Positions 1 through 8,067 are shown, numbered from the stretch's first letter. The stretch is 46,771 nt of DNA from Clostridiaceae bacterium (GCA_018384365.1 JAHAYX010000051.1:1-46771), one strand, 5' to 3'. Translations and numbers: made by a program. The notes: generated from the sequence alone by a model not told the origin.

Positions 1-612
1 CTGAGCCTGGCCTGCGGCGAGTTTGTGCCGGAGCAGTACGAAGAATTTGCGGCATTGGGCGCAGACGAGTACGTCTTAAAGTTTGAAATGTCCGACCGCG
101 ACACCTTCAACCGTTTAAACCCCTCTACGGACTTTGACCGCCGGATGCACAGCATTGAGGCAGTCAAAAAGAGCGGCATGAAGCTGGCTTCCGGTAATAT
201 TGTGGATTATCCTGGACACACACTCTCCCAGCTCGCGGATGATATTCTGCTGATGAAGGAGCTGGAGATCAGTTGGGCACCGGTCATTCCCTATATGCCC
301 GCGAAGGGCACGCCGCTGGCTGCTGAGGGCGGGCGCGGCGATATTTTCCTGAACCTGCGCGAGATTGCAATCCTGCGTCTGATGATGCCGGAAATCAATA
401 TCACGGCGCAGCAGCCGGGACATGATCTCACGAAGGGTCTCGCCGACGACGAAGGCAATCTGCTGGCGCTTGCAGCCGGCGCCAATATGCTCTTCGCAGA
501 CTTCCTGCCGGATGCACTGGTGGGGAATTTCAGCGTCATTGATAACCGCGTCACGCTGGGTCTTGACCATATCCGTGATATGGCGGCCCGTTCCGGCATG
601 ACGCTGGTGTAA
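1..612 (+). CDS. Radical SAM protein of the HydE/BioB type, C-terminal part (5' end outside window)
   Basis: The reading frame is open from base 1, so this is the last 203 residues of a longer protein. The SAM-binding CxxxCxxC motif lies upstream and is not visible. The segment 'GADEYVLKFEMSD' followed by 'YPGHT', a 'DILLMKELE' helix, 'MPAKGTPLA' and 'AAGANM' matches the second half of the barrel and the BATS-type C-terminus shared by biotin synthase and the [FeFe]-hydrogenase maturase HydE. HydE seems the best fit because of the GxD..LK.E pattern and the 'PYMPAKGTPLA' loop, but a relative of PylB or BioB is possible. HydE helps build the diiron subcluster of [FeFe] hydrogenase, which would suit an anaerobe. 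A rho-independent terminator follows directly, so it ends its transcription unit. Family call is firm; exact substrate is not. Confidence 0.8.
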   Translation: MSLACGEFVPEQYEEFAALGADEYVLKFEMSDRDTFNRLNPSTDFDRRMHSIEAVKKSGMKLASGNIVDYPGHTLSQLADDILLMKELEISWAPVIPYMPAKGTPLAAEGGRGDIFLNLREIAILRLMMPEINITAQQPGHDLTKGLADDEGNLLALAAGANMLFADFLPDALVGNFSVIDNRVTLGLDHIRDMAARSGMTLV

Positions 613-630
613 CACTTACCCAAACAAAGA

Positions 631-682
631 AAAGGAACGTCCCCCTGCCTTTTGCCTGGCAGCAGGAGCGTTCCTTTTTTTG
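631..682 (+). terminator. Rho-independent terminator after the radical SAM gene
   Basis: The arm AAAGGAACG (631-639) pairs with CGTTCCTTT (669-677), with an inner CTGCC/GGCAG helix, and continues into a run of T. It sits just after the stop codon at 610-612. Confidence 0.85.
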
Positions 683-686
683 TTTC

Positions 687-1073
687 CTATACATCAATGC
701 CCATCAAAAGCTCCAGCACTTCCTCCGCGATGCGGCAGCATTCTTGCGCATCCTCGCGTTCCAACGCCTCCGGAACGTCGGCGGGGTAGCGCGTTTCGAT
801 GTAGAACTGGTTTACATAAGCACAATCGTGCATCAACGGATCAAGCGGCGCACCGCGCCGCCTGGCCTCACGTGAGAGGAAAACGAGGCTGTGCCCGTCA
901 TAGAGCCGGCCTGTTTTTTGCAGCAGCCAGCCCTTCAGCGCTTTTTCAATGGACTGCTGGCAGTGAAATGCCGCCAGATCGTATAACGCACCTTCCTTCA
1001 GAAGGATGCGCGCGCCGTCGAGATCGTGCCGCGCTTTGTCATACCAATCGTTATACCGCTTGCTGTCAGCCAT
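687..1073 (-). CDS. HEPN domain protein (toxin-like partner of the MNT gene)
   Basis: A 128-residue protein of the HEPN family: four-helix proteins that are often RNases or their inactive relatives. The pattern 'WYDKARHDL', 'AAFHCQQSIEKALK', then 'GRLYDGHSL' is typical of the PF05168-type HEPN. The last segment contains R-x4-H, the form of the catalytic RNase motif. I start it at the ATG at 1071-1073, which overlaps the end of the upstream MNT gene by 8 bases; a longer frame exists, but this overlap is the usual arrangement. HEPN/MNT pairs are established toxin-antitoxin modules in which the nucleotidyltransferase modifies or neutralises the HEPN protein. Activity as a toxin here is inferred from family and pairing. 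Confidence 0.88.
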   Translation of the reverse strand: MADSKRYNDWYDKARHDLDGARILLKEGALYDLAAFHCQQSIEKALKGWLLQKTGRLYDGHSLVFLSREARRRGAPLDPLMHDCAYVNQFYIETRYPADVPEALEREDAQECCRIAEEVLELLMGIDV

Positions 1074-1362
1074 AGAGCAAAACCCCCTCGCGCAGGATGA
1101 CATTGGCAAAGCTGGATTCATCCGCAAGACATTGTTCCCATTCCTCTGGTGTGTAGAGCAGAAAATCAATCGGGAGCTCCGAATCCACCTGAAAATATAG
1201 CTCCGTCAAAAGCCTGCGTTTGTGTTCCGTACGCGCAACGATGCACAGATCAATGTCACTGCCGGGCCGGGCGGTGCCTTTTGCCTGAGAACCAAAGAGA
1301 TAAATCCGCGTGGGATCCGCGATTGCAACGATTTGGTCACGAATTTGATCCAGATATTCCAT
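1066..1362 (-). CDS. MNT-type minimal nucleotidyltransferase (antitoxin-like)
   Basis: A 98-residue minimal nucleotidyltransferase. The signature 'GSQAKGTARPGSDIDL' (GS...G....SDIDL) carries the two metal-binding aspartates, and a third acidic residue lies in 'PIDFLLY'. In HEPN/MNT modules the MNT partner is the antitoxin and can AMPylate the HEPN toxin. An AAGGAGG-type SD lies 8-10 bases upstream of the start (plus-strand CCTCCTT at 1371-1377), and a promoter with TATAAT precedes it. It is the first gene of a two-gene minus-strand operon and overlaps the HEPN gene by 8 bases. Confidence 0.9.
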   Translation of the reverse strand: MEYLDQIRDQIVAIADPTRIYLFGSQAKGTARPGSDIDLCIVARTEHKRRLLTELYFQVDSELPIDFLLYTPEEWEQCLADESSFANVILREGVLLYG

Positions 1363-1385
1363 GACGAAGCCTCCTTTCTGCCTCT

Positions 1386-1414
1386 ATTATAACCGCAAGC
1401 GTGCCGGAATACAA
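1386..1414 (-). promoter_or_regulatory. Promoter for the MNT/HEPN pair
   Basis: On the minus strand TATAAT (1386-1391) is preceded, after 17 bases, by TTGTAT (1409-1414). It lies about 25 bases upstream of the MNT start. The -10 is perfect; the -35 is weak. Confidence 0.55.
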
Positions 1415-1419
1415 GGAGA

Positions 1420-1448
1420 TTGCGTTTTTCTCCATGCTGTGATATAGT
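1420..1448 (+). promoter_or_regulatory. Promoter for the metallo-hydrolase gene
   Basis: TTGCGT (1420-1425), a 17-base spacer, then TATAGT (1443-1448), about 75 bases upstream of the start codon. It is back to back with the promoter of the MNT/HEPN pair. Confidence 0.5.
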
Positions 1449-1522
1449 GAAGCGCAGAAGCATACAAAATCAATGCCCTGCCGGCGGAAGCCGACTGCGG
1501 CAGGCAGAAAAGGGGGAGAAAT

Positions 1523-2317
1523 ATGGTGTTTCCATATTGGGAAGCCAAAGTGAAGCCGTTTCGGGTCATTGGGAATCTGTATTTTGTCGGTTCGTATGAA
1601 GGTTCGTCGCACATGCTGGATACCGGCGACGGGCTGATCCTCATCGACACGGGCTACCCACAGACGCTCTATCGTCTGATTGAGAATATCCGCGCGCTGG
1701 GGTTTGACCCCTATGACATTCGCCATATCGTACATTCCCATGGGCATTATGATCACTGCGGCGGCACGCGTGCCCTGGCAGAGCTGACGGGCGCGAAAAC
1801 GTATCTTGGCGCGCCGGACCGCGACTACGCAAACGGGACGCTGGACCTGACCTGGGCGAAGGAACTGGGGTTTTGTCAGTATATCGAGCCGTTTGAGCCG
1901 GATGTCCTGCTCCATGACGGCGACCGGCTGACCGTGGGCAATACCACGATCGACTTTGTGGCAACGCCCGGACATACGCCCGGCACGATGTCCATGTTCT
2001 TCGACGTGACGGAGGACGACATAACCTACCGCGCCGGAACATTCGGCGGCGCCGGTACCAACTCGCTGACGCGCGCTTTTCTGGAGGAATACGGTTTGCC
2101 GCTTTCCTACCGGGAGGACTTTTTGCACAGCATTGAGAAGGTGTACGACGAGCCGGTGGAGGTATTCATCGGCAACCATTTCTGGAATAACCACGCGGAA
2201 GAAAAAATTCGCCGTCTGGGCGAAAAGCCGAATCCGTTTATCGTACCGGGCGAATGGCAGAGCTTCCTGGACGGCGTACGCCGTGAAGCGGAGGAGCTTT
2301 TCCGGAAAGATCCATAA
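1523..2317 (+). CDS. Metallo-beta-lactamase-fold hydrolase
   Basis: A 264-residue MBL-fold enzyme. The zinc motif HxHxDH is 'HGHYDH' (H73, H75, D77, H78), followed by 'PGHTPGTMS' with the third zinc histidine near residue 157 and a late 'GNHFWNN' histidine. The bridging aspartate of glyoxalase-II-type enzymes ('GD') is absent; the position reads 'RAGTFGG'. This resembles subclass B3 beta-lactamases and related hydrolases. There is no signal peptide, so it is probably cytosolic and not a drug-resistance enzyme. The SD AGGGGGAG precedes the ATG by about 5 bases. Substrate unknown. It is convergent with the decarboxylase operon and shares a bidirectional terminator with it. Confidence 0.9.
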   Translation: MVFPYWEAKVKPFRVIGNLYFVGSYEGSSHMLDTGDGLILIDTGYPQTLYRLIENIRALGFDPYDIRHIVHSHGHYDHCGGTRALAELTGAKTYLGAPDRDYANGTLDLTWAKELGFCQYIEPFEPDVLLHDGDRLTVGNTTIDFVATPGHTPGTMSMFFDVTEDDITYRAGTFGGAGTNSLTRAFLEEYGLPLSYREDFLHSIEKVYDEPVEVFIGNHFWNNHAEEKIRRLGEKPNPFIVPGEWQSFLDGVRREAEELFRKDP

Positions 2318-2318
2318 A

Positions 2319-2352
2319 AAAAGCGAGAGACGAAAGTCTCTCGCTTTTTTGT
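2319..2352. terminator. Bidirectional terminator between the MBL gene and the decarboxylase operon
   Basis: AAAAAGCGAGAGAC / GTCTCTCGCTTTTT with a GAAA loop. It is A-rich on one side and T-rich on the other, so it can end transcription in both directions between the two convergent units. Confidence 0.93.
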
Positions 2353-2358
2353 TATTGT

Positions 2359-3543
2359 TTAGCCGAACAGGGCAAGCAGGAAGCCGGCCGCAACAGCGGA
2401 ACCGATAACGCCTGCAACGTTCGGGCCCATCGCGTGCATAAGGAGGAAGTTGGAGGGGTTGGCCTTCTGGCCTTCCACCTGGGAAACACGCGCTGCCATC
2501 GGAACGGCGGAAACACCGGCGGAACCGATGAGGGGGTTGATCTTGCCCTTTGTGACCTTGTACATCACCTTGCCGAGCAGCAGACCGCCGACGGTGGAGA
2601 AGCAGAAGGCAAGCAGGCCGAGAAGCACGATTTTCAGGGTATCGAAGGTCAGGAAACGTGCTGCAACAGTCGTTGCACCGACGCTGACGCCGAGGAAGAT
2701 CGTGACGATGTTCATCAGGGCATTCTGTGCAGTGTCGGAGAGACGGTCGGTCACGCCACACTCACGGAAGAGGTTACCCAGCATCAGGCAGCCGATCAGC
2801 GGAGCAGTGGACGGGAGGAGCAGGATAACAAAGATCGCAACAATGATCGGGAAAACGATCTTTTCAGCCTTGGAAACCGGACGGAGCTGCTCCATCTTGG
2901 TCTCGCGCTCTTTCTTCGTCGTCAGGGCACGCATAATCGGGGGCTGGATGAGCGGAATCAGCGCCATGTAAGAGTAGGCGGCAATGGCGATGGCGCCCAG
3001 AAGCTCCGGAGCCAGCTTACTGGTCAGGAAGATAGCCGTCGGGCCGTCAGCACCACCGATGATGCCGATGGAAGCGGCCTGATTGCCGGTAAAGCCGAGC
3101 AGGATGGCAAGAATGAATGCGCAGTAAACGCCAAGCTGTGCAGCGGAACCGAGCAGCAGGCTCTTCGGGTTGGAAAGCAGCGGGCCAAAGTCCGTCATGG
3201 CACCGACGCCGAGGAAGATCAGCGACGGATAAATGCCGGCCTTAACGCCGATGTACAGGATATCAAGCAGACCGCCTTCACGCAGGACGTCGCCGTAGCC
3301 TTTGGTATGTGCAATGACCTCATCCCACAGCTCCGGATGGTAAAGACCGGCGCCGGGGAGGTTGGTGAGCAGGGTACCGAACGCAATGCCGACAAGCAGC
3401 AGCGGCTCGAATTTCTTCACGATGCCGAGGTAGAGAAGTCCGCACGCGACAACGATCATAACGAGTGAACGCCAGTCGGTAAACAGGTTCGAAAATCCGG
3501 AATCAAACCAGAGATTACTTAAAATATCAATTACGGAACTCAT
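2359..3543 (-). CDS. oadB: Sodium-translocating oxaloacetate decarboxylase, beta subunit
   Basis: A 394-residue integral membrane protein. It decarboxylates carboxybiotin on the carrier subunit and couples this to sodium export. The family hallmarks are '[11 protein letters not shown]' near the middle and '[15 protein letters not shown]' near the C-terminus, with many hydrophobic helices. The length matches OadB, MmdB and GcdB, which share this subunit; the oxaloacetate assignment comes from the alpha subunit of the same operon. The SD AAGGAGG lies 7 bases before the ATG. It is the last gene of the operon and runs into the bidirectional terminator. Confidence 0.95.
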   Translation of the reverse strand: MSSVIDILSNLWFDSGFSNLFTDWRSLVMIVVACGLLYLGIVKKFEPLLLVGIAFGTLLTNLPGAGLYHPELWDEVIAHTKGYGDVLREGGLLDILYIGVKAGIYPSLIFLGVGAMTDFGPLLSNPKSLLLGSAAQLGVYCAFILAILLGFTGNQAASIGIIGGADGPTAIFLTSKLAPELLGAIAIAAYSYMALIPLIQPPIMRALTTKKERETKMEQLRPVSKAEKIVFPIIVAIFVILLLPSTAPLIGCLMLGNLFRECGVTDRLSDTAQNALMNIVTIFLGVSVGATTVAARFLTFDTLKIVLLGLLAFCFSTVGGLLLGKVMYKVTKGKINPLIGSAGVSAVPMAARVSQVEGQKANPSNFLLMHAMGPNVAGVIGSAVAAGFLLALFG

Positions 3544-3555
3544 TTGCCGCCCTCC

Positions 3556-3966
3556 TTAACCGAGAACGATCAGAGTTGCGCCGGTATCCACGGTTGCGCC
3601 CTTCGACGTTACGATCTGATTGACAACGCCGTCACGGGGAGCCACGATTTCATTTTCCATCTTCATGGCCTCGAGGATGATCAGGACCTGGCCGCTCTTG
3701 ACGGCGTCGCCCTGTGCGACACGGATGTCAAGAATGTTGCCGGGCATCGGGGACGTGACAGGCTCGCCTGCGCCAACGGCGACAGGTGCGGCCGGGGCAG
3801 CAGCTGCGGGAGCAGGAGCGGCGGCCGGTGCAGCAGGAGCGGCGGCGGGAGCAGGTGCGGCAACAGGAGCCGGTGCATAGGCTTCGTATTCGTCCACCAG
3901 CATGGCTTCGCCGGCTTCAACCTCGACCTCATAGGTCTTTCCGTTTAAGGTGACTTTGTATTTCAT
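3556..3966 (-). CDS. Biotin carboxyl carrier subunit of the sodium-pump decarboxylase
   Basis: A 136-residue protein with three parts: a short N-terminal segment (1-30), an Ala/Pro-rich flexible linker (about 30-68), and a biotinyl domain. The biotinylation motif 'EAMKMEN' holds the modified lysine, about 35 residues from the C-terminus. It shuttles the carboxyl group from the alpha subunit to the membrane beta subunit. In Klebsiella-type OAD this domain is fused to alpha; here it is separate, as in GcdC/MmdC systems. The start lies one base after the stop of the upstream small subunit, with AAGGAGG 9 bases before it. The linker is coded by near-repeats of GCAGGAGCGGCG-like sequence. Confidence 0.95.
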   Translation of the reverse strand: MKYKVTLNGKTYEVEVEAGEAMLVDEYEAYAPAPVAAPAPAAAPAAPAAAPAPAAAAPAAPVAVGAGEPVTSPMPGNILDIRVAQGDAVKSGQVLIILEAMKMENEIVAPRDGVVNQIVTSKGATVDTGATLIVLG

Positions 3967-3967
3967 A

Positions 3968-4321
3968 TTACTTGACCTCCTTGATAGACTTGAAACGCAG
4001 CTCGTTCAGCGGCTTTTTCAGAGTATCGGCAACGATTGCCATAATCATGGCAGCAGTCTTGTCCGGCACATCATAAAGCTTAATCTCGCCGGCGGAGCCG
4101 GGAGCAGCGGGTTTTGCCTGTGCGGGAGCGGCGGGAGCAGGTGCGGCTGCAGGAGCAGCGGCAGCTGCCGGCTTTTTCTCCTTGCCCTTACTCATCAGCG
4201 CGCTCTGGATCTTGATGATTGCCATCAGAAGGAGCAGCGCCGCGAAAACAATCGCGATACCGAGCAGGGAATAGCCAAGCGCTTCCAGAATGGAAATGTC
4301 AGACTTCAGAATGAAGAACAT
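3968..4321 (-). CDS. oadG: OadG-family small membrane subunit (gamma/delta type)
   Basis: A 117-residue protein with one N-terminal membrane helix (about 13-36), a basic patch 'KGKEKK', an Ala/Pro-rich linker (about 50-75) and a short conserved C-terminal tail. This is the layout of OadG, MmdD and related subunits, which hold the soluble alpha subunit to the membrane complex. The SD AAGGGAGG is 6 bases before the ATG, and the gene follows the alpha subunit by 12 bases. Sequence conservation is low in this family, so the call rests on topology, linker and position in the operon. Confidence 0.85.
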   Translation of the reverse strand: MFFILKSDISILEALGYSLLGIAIVFAALLLLMAIIKIQSALMSKGKEKKPAAAAAPAAAPAPAAPAQAKPAAPGSAGEIKLYDVPDKTAAMIMAIVADTLKKPLNELRFKSIKEVK

Positions 4322-4333
4322 AAAGTACCTCCC

Positions 4334-5713
4334 TTACGCCTCAACGATGGTGTACTTCGCAACGTTTTCTTCTTTTGCACGGCGTGCCTCGAAGAACTTC
4401 TCAGCAACCTGCGGGAATGCGATATAAGAAAGAACATCTTCGTCACACTTAGCGATGTCGCCGAGCTTTGCCTTGGTCTTTTCAAACTCTGGCTCAAGCA
4501 GGTCGGCATAGCGGCAGGTGACAGGCTGCTCGTCGCCGAGAACCTGCTTCTGCAGTGCTTCGTTGACCTTGCCGGGGGCCTTGCCGTATTCACCGCGCAG
4601 ATACGCCTTGACTTCCTTGGAGACGTTCTTATAACGCTCGCCAACGAGAACGTTGGTTGCAGCCTGAACGCCAACCATCTGGCTCATCGGCGTAACCAGG
4701 GGAGGATAACCCAGGTCTTCGCGGACCTTCGGAGTCTCGATCAGAGCCTCGTCGAGGCGGTCGAGTGCATTCATGGCCTCGAGCTGTGCCATCAGGTTGG
4801 AGAGCATGCCGCCCGGAACCTTATAGGTCAGCGCGTCGGTATCGGTAGCCATGGCCTTCGGCTTCAGCAGGCCGGAAGCAAGGTATTCATCACGGATCGG
4901 CTTGAAGAAGTCATTGACCTCTTTCAGAACCTTGCGGTCGAGGGAAAGCTCATAGCCCATCTGCTCGAGAGCATCGTAAACCGTCTCGGTTGCGGGCTGG
5001 GAAGTACCGCCGGAGAAGCAGGAGGTTGCGGTGTCGATGATATCGCAGCCGGCCTCAACAGCCTTGATCACGCTCATGAACGCCATACCGGTGGTGCAGT
5101 GGGTGTGCAGGATCAGCGGCATATCCGGCAGCGCATTCTTGATGGCGCTGACGAGATCATAGGTCTCCTTGGGGGTGATAACGCCGGCCATATCCTTAAT
5201 GCAGATGGTCTGGCAGCCCATCTCCTTCATTTCCTTGCAGAGCTTGACGTAATTCTCAAGCGTATGCACGGGGCTGGTGGTGTAGGAGATTGCGCCGGAG
5301 GCGATTGCACCGGATTTGATGGTCTGATCGACTGCCACGCGGATGTTGCGCAGGTCGTTCAGTGCGTCGAAGATACGGATGATGTCAATACCGTTTTTGA
5401 CGGAGAGTTCCACAAACTTGCGGACGACATCGTCGGGATAGTGCTTGTAGCCGAGGAGGTTCTGGCCGCGAAGCAGCATCTGAAGCTTCGTATTCGGGCA
5501 AGCCGCGCGGATGGTGCGCAGACGCTCCCACGGATCCTCGTTCAGATAGCGCAGGCAGGAATCGAAAGTGGCACCGCCCCAGCATTCCAGGGAGTAGTAG
5601 CCGGCCTTATCAAGAGTCGGAAGAATCTCACGGAACTTCTCGATGGGCATACGGGTCGCGATAAGAGACTGGTTGGCGTCTCTTAAGACGGTCTCGGTAA
5701 AATTGACCTTCAT
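4334..5713 (-). CDS. oadA: Oxaloacetate decarboxylase alpha subunit (carboxyltransferase)
   Basis: A 459-residue enzyme of the pyruvate carboxylase/OadA carboxyltransferase family. 'TETVLRDANQSLIATRM', 'CWGGATFDSCLRYLNEDPWER' (split across the barrel), 'IKDMAG' and the metal-binding 'HTHCTTG' are all present. It moves the carboxyl group of oxaloacetate to biotin, releasing pyruvate. It ends without a biotinyl domain, which Klebsiella OadA (about 596 residues) has fused; the separate carrier gene in this operon supplies it. A longer frame begins at 5776, but AAGGAGG about 7 bases before the ATG at 5713 fixes the start. First gene of the operon alpha-oadG-carrier-beta. A role in anaplerotic pyruvate carboxylation cannot be excluded, but the beta subunit argues for decarboxylation with sodium pumping. 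Confidence 0.93.
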   Translation of the reverse strand: MKVNFTETVLRDANQSLIATRMPIEKFREILPTLDKAGYYSLECWGGATFDSCLRYLNEDPWERLRTIRAACPNTKLQMLLRGQNLLGYKHYPDDVVRKFVELSVKNGIDIIRIFDALNDLRNIRVAVDQTIKSGAIASGAISYTTSPVHTLENYVKLCKEMKEMGCQTICIKDMAGVITPKETYDLVSAIKNALPDMPLILHTHCTTGMAFMSVIKAVEAGCDIIDTATSCFSGGTSQPATETVYDALEQMGYELSLDRKVLKEVNDFFKPIRDEYLASGLLKPKAMATDTDALTYKVPGGMLSNLMAQLEAMNALDRLDEALIETPKVREDLGYPPLVTPMSQMVGVQAATNVLVGERYKNVSKEVKAYLRGEYGKAPGKVNEALQKQVLGDEQPVTCRYADLLEPEFEKTKAKLGDIAKCDEDVLSYIAFPQVAEKFFEARRAKEENVAKYTIVEA

Positions 5714-5781
5714 TACTAATATTCCTCCTTTTGGGATGAGAGAGAATCCCTCACTACCCCATATTAACATATTCAAAAAAT

Positions 5782-5810
5782 ATTATACAAAAATCCCCCT
5801 GTTTTGCCTA
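5782..5810 (-). promoter_or_regulatory. Promoter of the oxaloacetate decarboxylase operon
   Basis: On the minus strand a perfect TATAAT (5782-5787) is preceded, after 17 bases, by TAGGCA (5805-5810). It lies about 70 bases upstream of the alpha-subunit start, in an A/T-rich intergenic stretch. Confidence 0.55.
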
Positions 5811-5924
5811 TGGTAAATAGAGCAAAAATTCGCTGAGAAGCAGGAAACTTTTCTGCAATTTAAACAACGCATATAAAATTGTACAAAAATTGGATATTCC
5901 GGGCACCATTTACGCTTTCCGGGA

Positions 5925-5967
5925 AGAGAAAAAGGAGGAGGCTTCCGAAACCGGAAGCTTCCTCCTG
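5925..5967 (-). terminator. Terminator after the ThuA-like gene
   Basis: A hairpin with AGGAGGAAGCTTCC / GGAAGCCTCCTCCT arms (one G-T pair) and a GGTTTC-type loop, read on the minus strand and followed by TTTTTC. It closes the CPBP-like/ThuA-like operon. Confidence 0.88.
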
Positions 5968-5977
5968 CCAGCTGCCA

Positions 5978-6652
5978 TCAAATCTGCCGGGTTACCCAGC
6001 GCGCGCTGTTTTGCAGCAGACGCGTCATGTTGGGATTTGTGATTGCTTCCAGCGTATGACCGGGCGTGAGCGCAGCAACGCGGCCTTTGCCGTATTCGCG
6101 GCACCAGGCCGCAAGAACGGTCGGCTCGTCGGAAGATTCGGCGGTGCAGGCGAGGCACAACGGCGTTACGCTGTCCGCATAGACACGGCACATATAAAAT
6201 TCATCGGTTTCCGTAAAGGGCTCCACGCCCTCCGTGATGGGGTGTCGGGCAAACGGTACGACGGTGACGCCGCACTGCGGCGGATGACGGAGAAAATACC
6301 CGCCGGTCAGCCGCGCGGTTTCGGAATCCGCGTGCCACAATATGCCGGAGTGCAGGGCAAGGAACGCACCGCCATCGCGCACAAAACGTGCCAGGCAGGC
6401 TGCACGCTCCTGTGTCATCCAGTCTGCGGCAGGTGCAAAGAGCTCGTCATAGCGCGGATGCCCAAGCTGGCTGACGTAACTGTCCATTTTAGCAATCAGG
6501 AGAAAGGATGCGTGCTCCGACAGTGTTTCCCATGGGATTTCTGCCGGATCGTTCGCATAAACGCAGCCCTCTGTCCCGAATGCGGCCTCCAGGCCGGGAC
6601 GTAAAACCTCATCCGGATGATAATAATCTGACGTCAGAAAATACGCTTTCAT
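5978..6652 (-). CDS. ThuA-like (glutamine-amidotransferase-fold) domain protein
   Basis: A 224-residue protein of the ThuA fold, a class I glutamine-amidotransferase-like fold named after a trehalose-utilisation protein of rhizobia. Typical pieces are 'FVRDGGAFLALHSG', 'RHPITEGVEPF', 'TDEFYMCRVYAD' (the family DEfY motif) and 'EYGKGRVAALTPGHT'. No signal peptide is seen. The biochemical role of the family is poorly known; a sugar-related function is only a guess. It starts 11 bases after the CPBP-like gene, with GAGGGGAG 6 bases before the ATG, so the two are co-transcribed. Confidence 0.85.
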   Translation of the reverse strand: MKAYFLTSDYYHPDEVLRPGLEAAFGTEGCVYANDPAEIPWETLSEHASFLLIAKMDSYVSQLGHPRYDELFAPAADWMTQERAACLARFVRDGGAFLALHSGILWHADSETARLTGGYFLRHPPQCGVTVVPFARHPITEGVEPFTETDEFYMCRVYADSVTPLCLACTAESSDEPTVLAAWCREYGKGRVAALTPGHTLEAITNPNMTRLLQNSARWVTRQI

Positions 6653-6663
6653 AATACTCCCCT

Positions 6664-7851
6664 CTATTTCAAATAGTCTTCAGGTTTTTTGTAATTGGGG
6701 TCAACCGGACGGCGCGCCTCCTCTTCTTCCCATTCCTCTTCCTCCTCATCGGGGGAGGGAAGAGGATCAGGCTGCGCGGCTTCCTCTCCGGCCTTTGCAA
6801 GATTGCCGGAGCGTCTTAAGACGGGAGTTTTGGCCTGCTCAGCCGTCTCGCCGCGCACCGGAGCAGAGAATTTGTCGCTCTCACCGACGGTCCGTTTTTC
6901 AACGGGAACGTGCTTGAAAAACGGGCCGCTTTCCAATTCTTCCTCCGGTGCTTTTTTCGGCAGGAACAGAACGGCCAGGGCGGCAATGGCAAAGATGAGC
7001 GTGAAGGCATAGCCGCTGTCAATGCCGTTTGCCGTACCTGCCCACACGCTCTGATAATCGACAGTTACGGGTACGAGGGCGTGTGTACAGGTGGCGCCGG
7101 AATAGGTTGTACCGAATACGAACTGGCAGAGGAGCAGGAAAAGCGTTCGCGCGGAGCACGCCGTGAAGGCGCTGCCGGTCCGAACGGCGAGCAGTCCGAG
7201 CAGAATGTTCAAAAGAAGGTTATTGAGAATGGAAAGGAAGCTGTATCCCCAAAAATAGCTCTGTGCTGCGGTGGAAAGCACGGCGGTGAGGAAAACGGCC
7301 GTGAAAATGCGGCTGCGGGCGCCAAGGCTTGTCAGGACAAAGCCGCGGAAGAAAAATTCAAAGGAAAAACTGCCCAGGAGGATGGCTAAAAAACCTGCCG
7401 TCCGGGTGAGCAGGTCGCTGCGGACTTCCCCTTCAAAATGACAGCTGCCGGTAAACGCTAGAATTCCGAGAATTGCGCCGAAAGACAGGATGCCCGCTGC
7501 GGCGCCCTTCAGGATATTCCCCCAGAGACCCTTTTTCCGGAACCCCATGGTGGAAAGCCTGCGTCCCTCCAGAAAACGGACGTATAAAGAGGCAAACAGT
7601 ACCAGAAAAACCGTGGAGGCAGAGCGGATGATGAGGTCAAGATCGTCAAAAAGGGGCAGTTCTGCGTCAATTTTATAAAGCGCTACCTGCTTCTGCACAA
7701 AATCGAACAGCTTCCCATACAGAAAATAGAACCCTTTTGAAAAACCGTAAAAGAGCAGGGCCGCCAACAGCAGCGTAATAAAGATCGGTATACTCTTGCG
7801 CGCAGTTTTTGCCTCGGCAAACGGCTCTGTACGCACTTTCCAAAACAGCAT
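6664..7851 (-). CDS. CPBP-family-like membrane protein, apparently without protease residues
   Basis: A 395-residue membrane protein with about eight hydrophobic helices (20-255 and 280-295) and a cytosolic-looking C-terminal tail with a run of acidic residues (about 365-378). The core 'FEFFFRGFVLTSL' resembles motif 1 of CPBP/CAAX-type intramembrane proteases (EExxxR), but the first glutamate is F164; E165 and R169 remain. The motif 2 histidine position reads 'TAAQS' (Q197), and the third motif reads 'SARTLF' where HxxxN is expected. It therefore looks like a catalytically dead relative. A GAGGGA SD precedes the ATG. It is the first gene of an operon with the ThuA-like gene. Role unknown. 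Confidence 0.75.
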   Translation of the reverse strand: MLFWKVRTEPFAEAKTARKSIPIFITLLLAALLFYGFSKGFYFLYGKLFDFVQKQVALYKIDAELPLFDDLDLIIRSASTVFLVLFASLYVRFLEGRRLSTMGFRKKGLWGNILKGAAAGILSFGAILGILAFTGSCHFEGEVRSDLLTRTAGFLAILLGSFSFEFFFRGFVLTSLGARSRIFTAVFLTAVLSTAAQSYFWGYSFLSILNNLLLNILLGLLAVRTGSAFTACSARTLFLLLCQFVFGTTYSGATCTHALVPVTVDYQSVWAGTANGIDSGYAFTLIFAIAALAVLFLPKKAPEEELESGPFFKHVPVEKRTVGESDKFSAPVRGETAEQAKTPVLRRSGNLAKAGEEAAQPDPLPSPDEEEEEWEEEEARRPVDPNYKKPEDYLK

Positions 7852-7910
7852 AGAAATCCCTCTTTTTCAGATTGTCTGCTGCCTGTTTTGCAGGCAGTTC
7901 CTATACTGGC

Positions 7911-7939
7911 ATTATAACAGGCAGCCGGATTTGATTCAA
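7911..7939 (-). promoter_or_regulatory. Promoter of the CPBP-like/ThuA-like operon
   Basis: Minus strand TTGAAT (7934-7939), 17 bases, TATAAT (7911-7916). It lies about 60 bases upstream of the CPBP-like start. Confidence 0.65.
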
Positions 7940-7987
7940 GAAAAAGGCAGTATATTTCACGCCCGGTTTACAAATCACAGATGGGTA

Positions 7988-8016
7988 TTGACAAAACGGC
8001 GGCGTGCCTGTAAAAT
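7988..8016 (+). promoter_or_regulatory. Promoter of the ttcA-like operon
   Basis: TTGACA (7988-7993), a 17-base spacer and TAAAAT (8011-8016). It lies about 50 bases upstream of the start codon. Confidence 0.7.
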
Positions 8017-8067
8017 TGAAAAAATCTACATTTTTCAGTTGGAATTCACCGACAGGAGGAAGCAGAT

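Noticed and set aside
3780..4180. GC-rich short repeats resembling an array
   Set aside because: They code in frame for Ala/Pro linkers of two decarboxylase subunits; spacing is irregular and there are no unique spacers, so this is not CRISPR.
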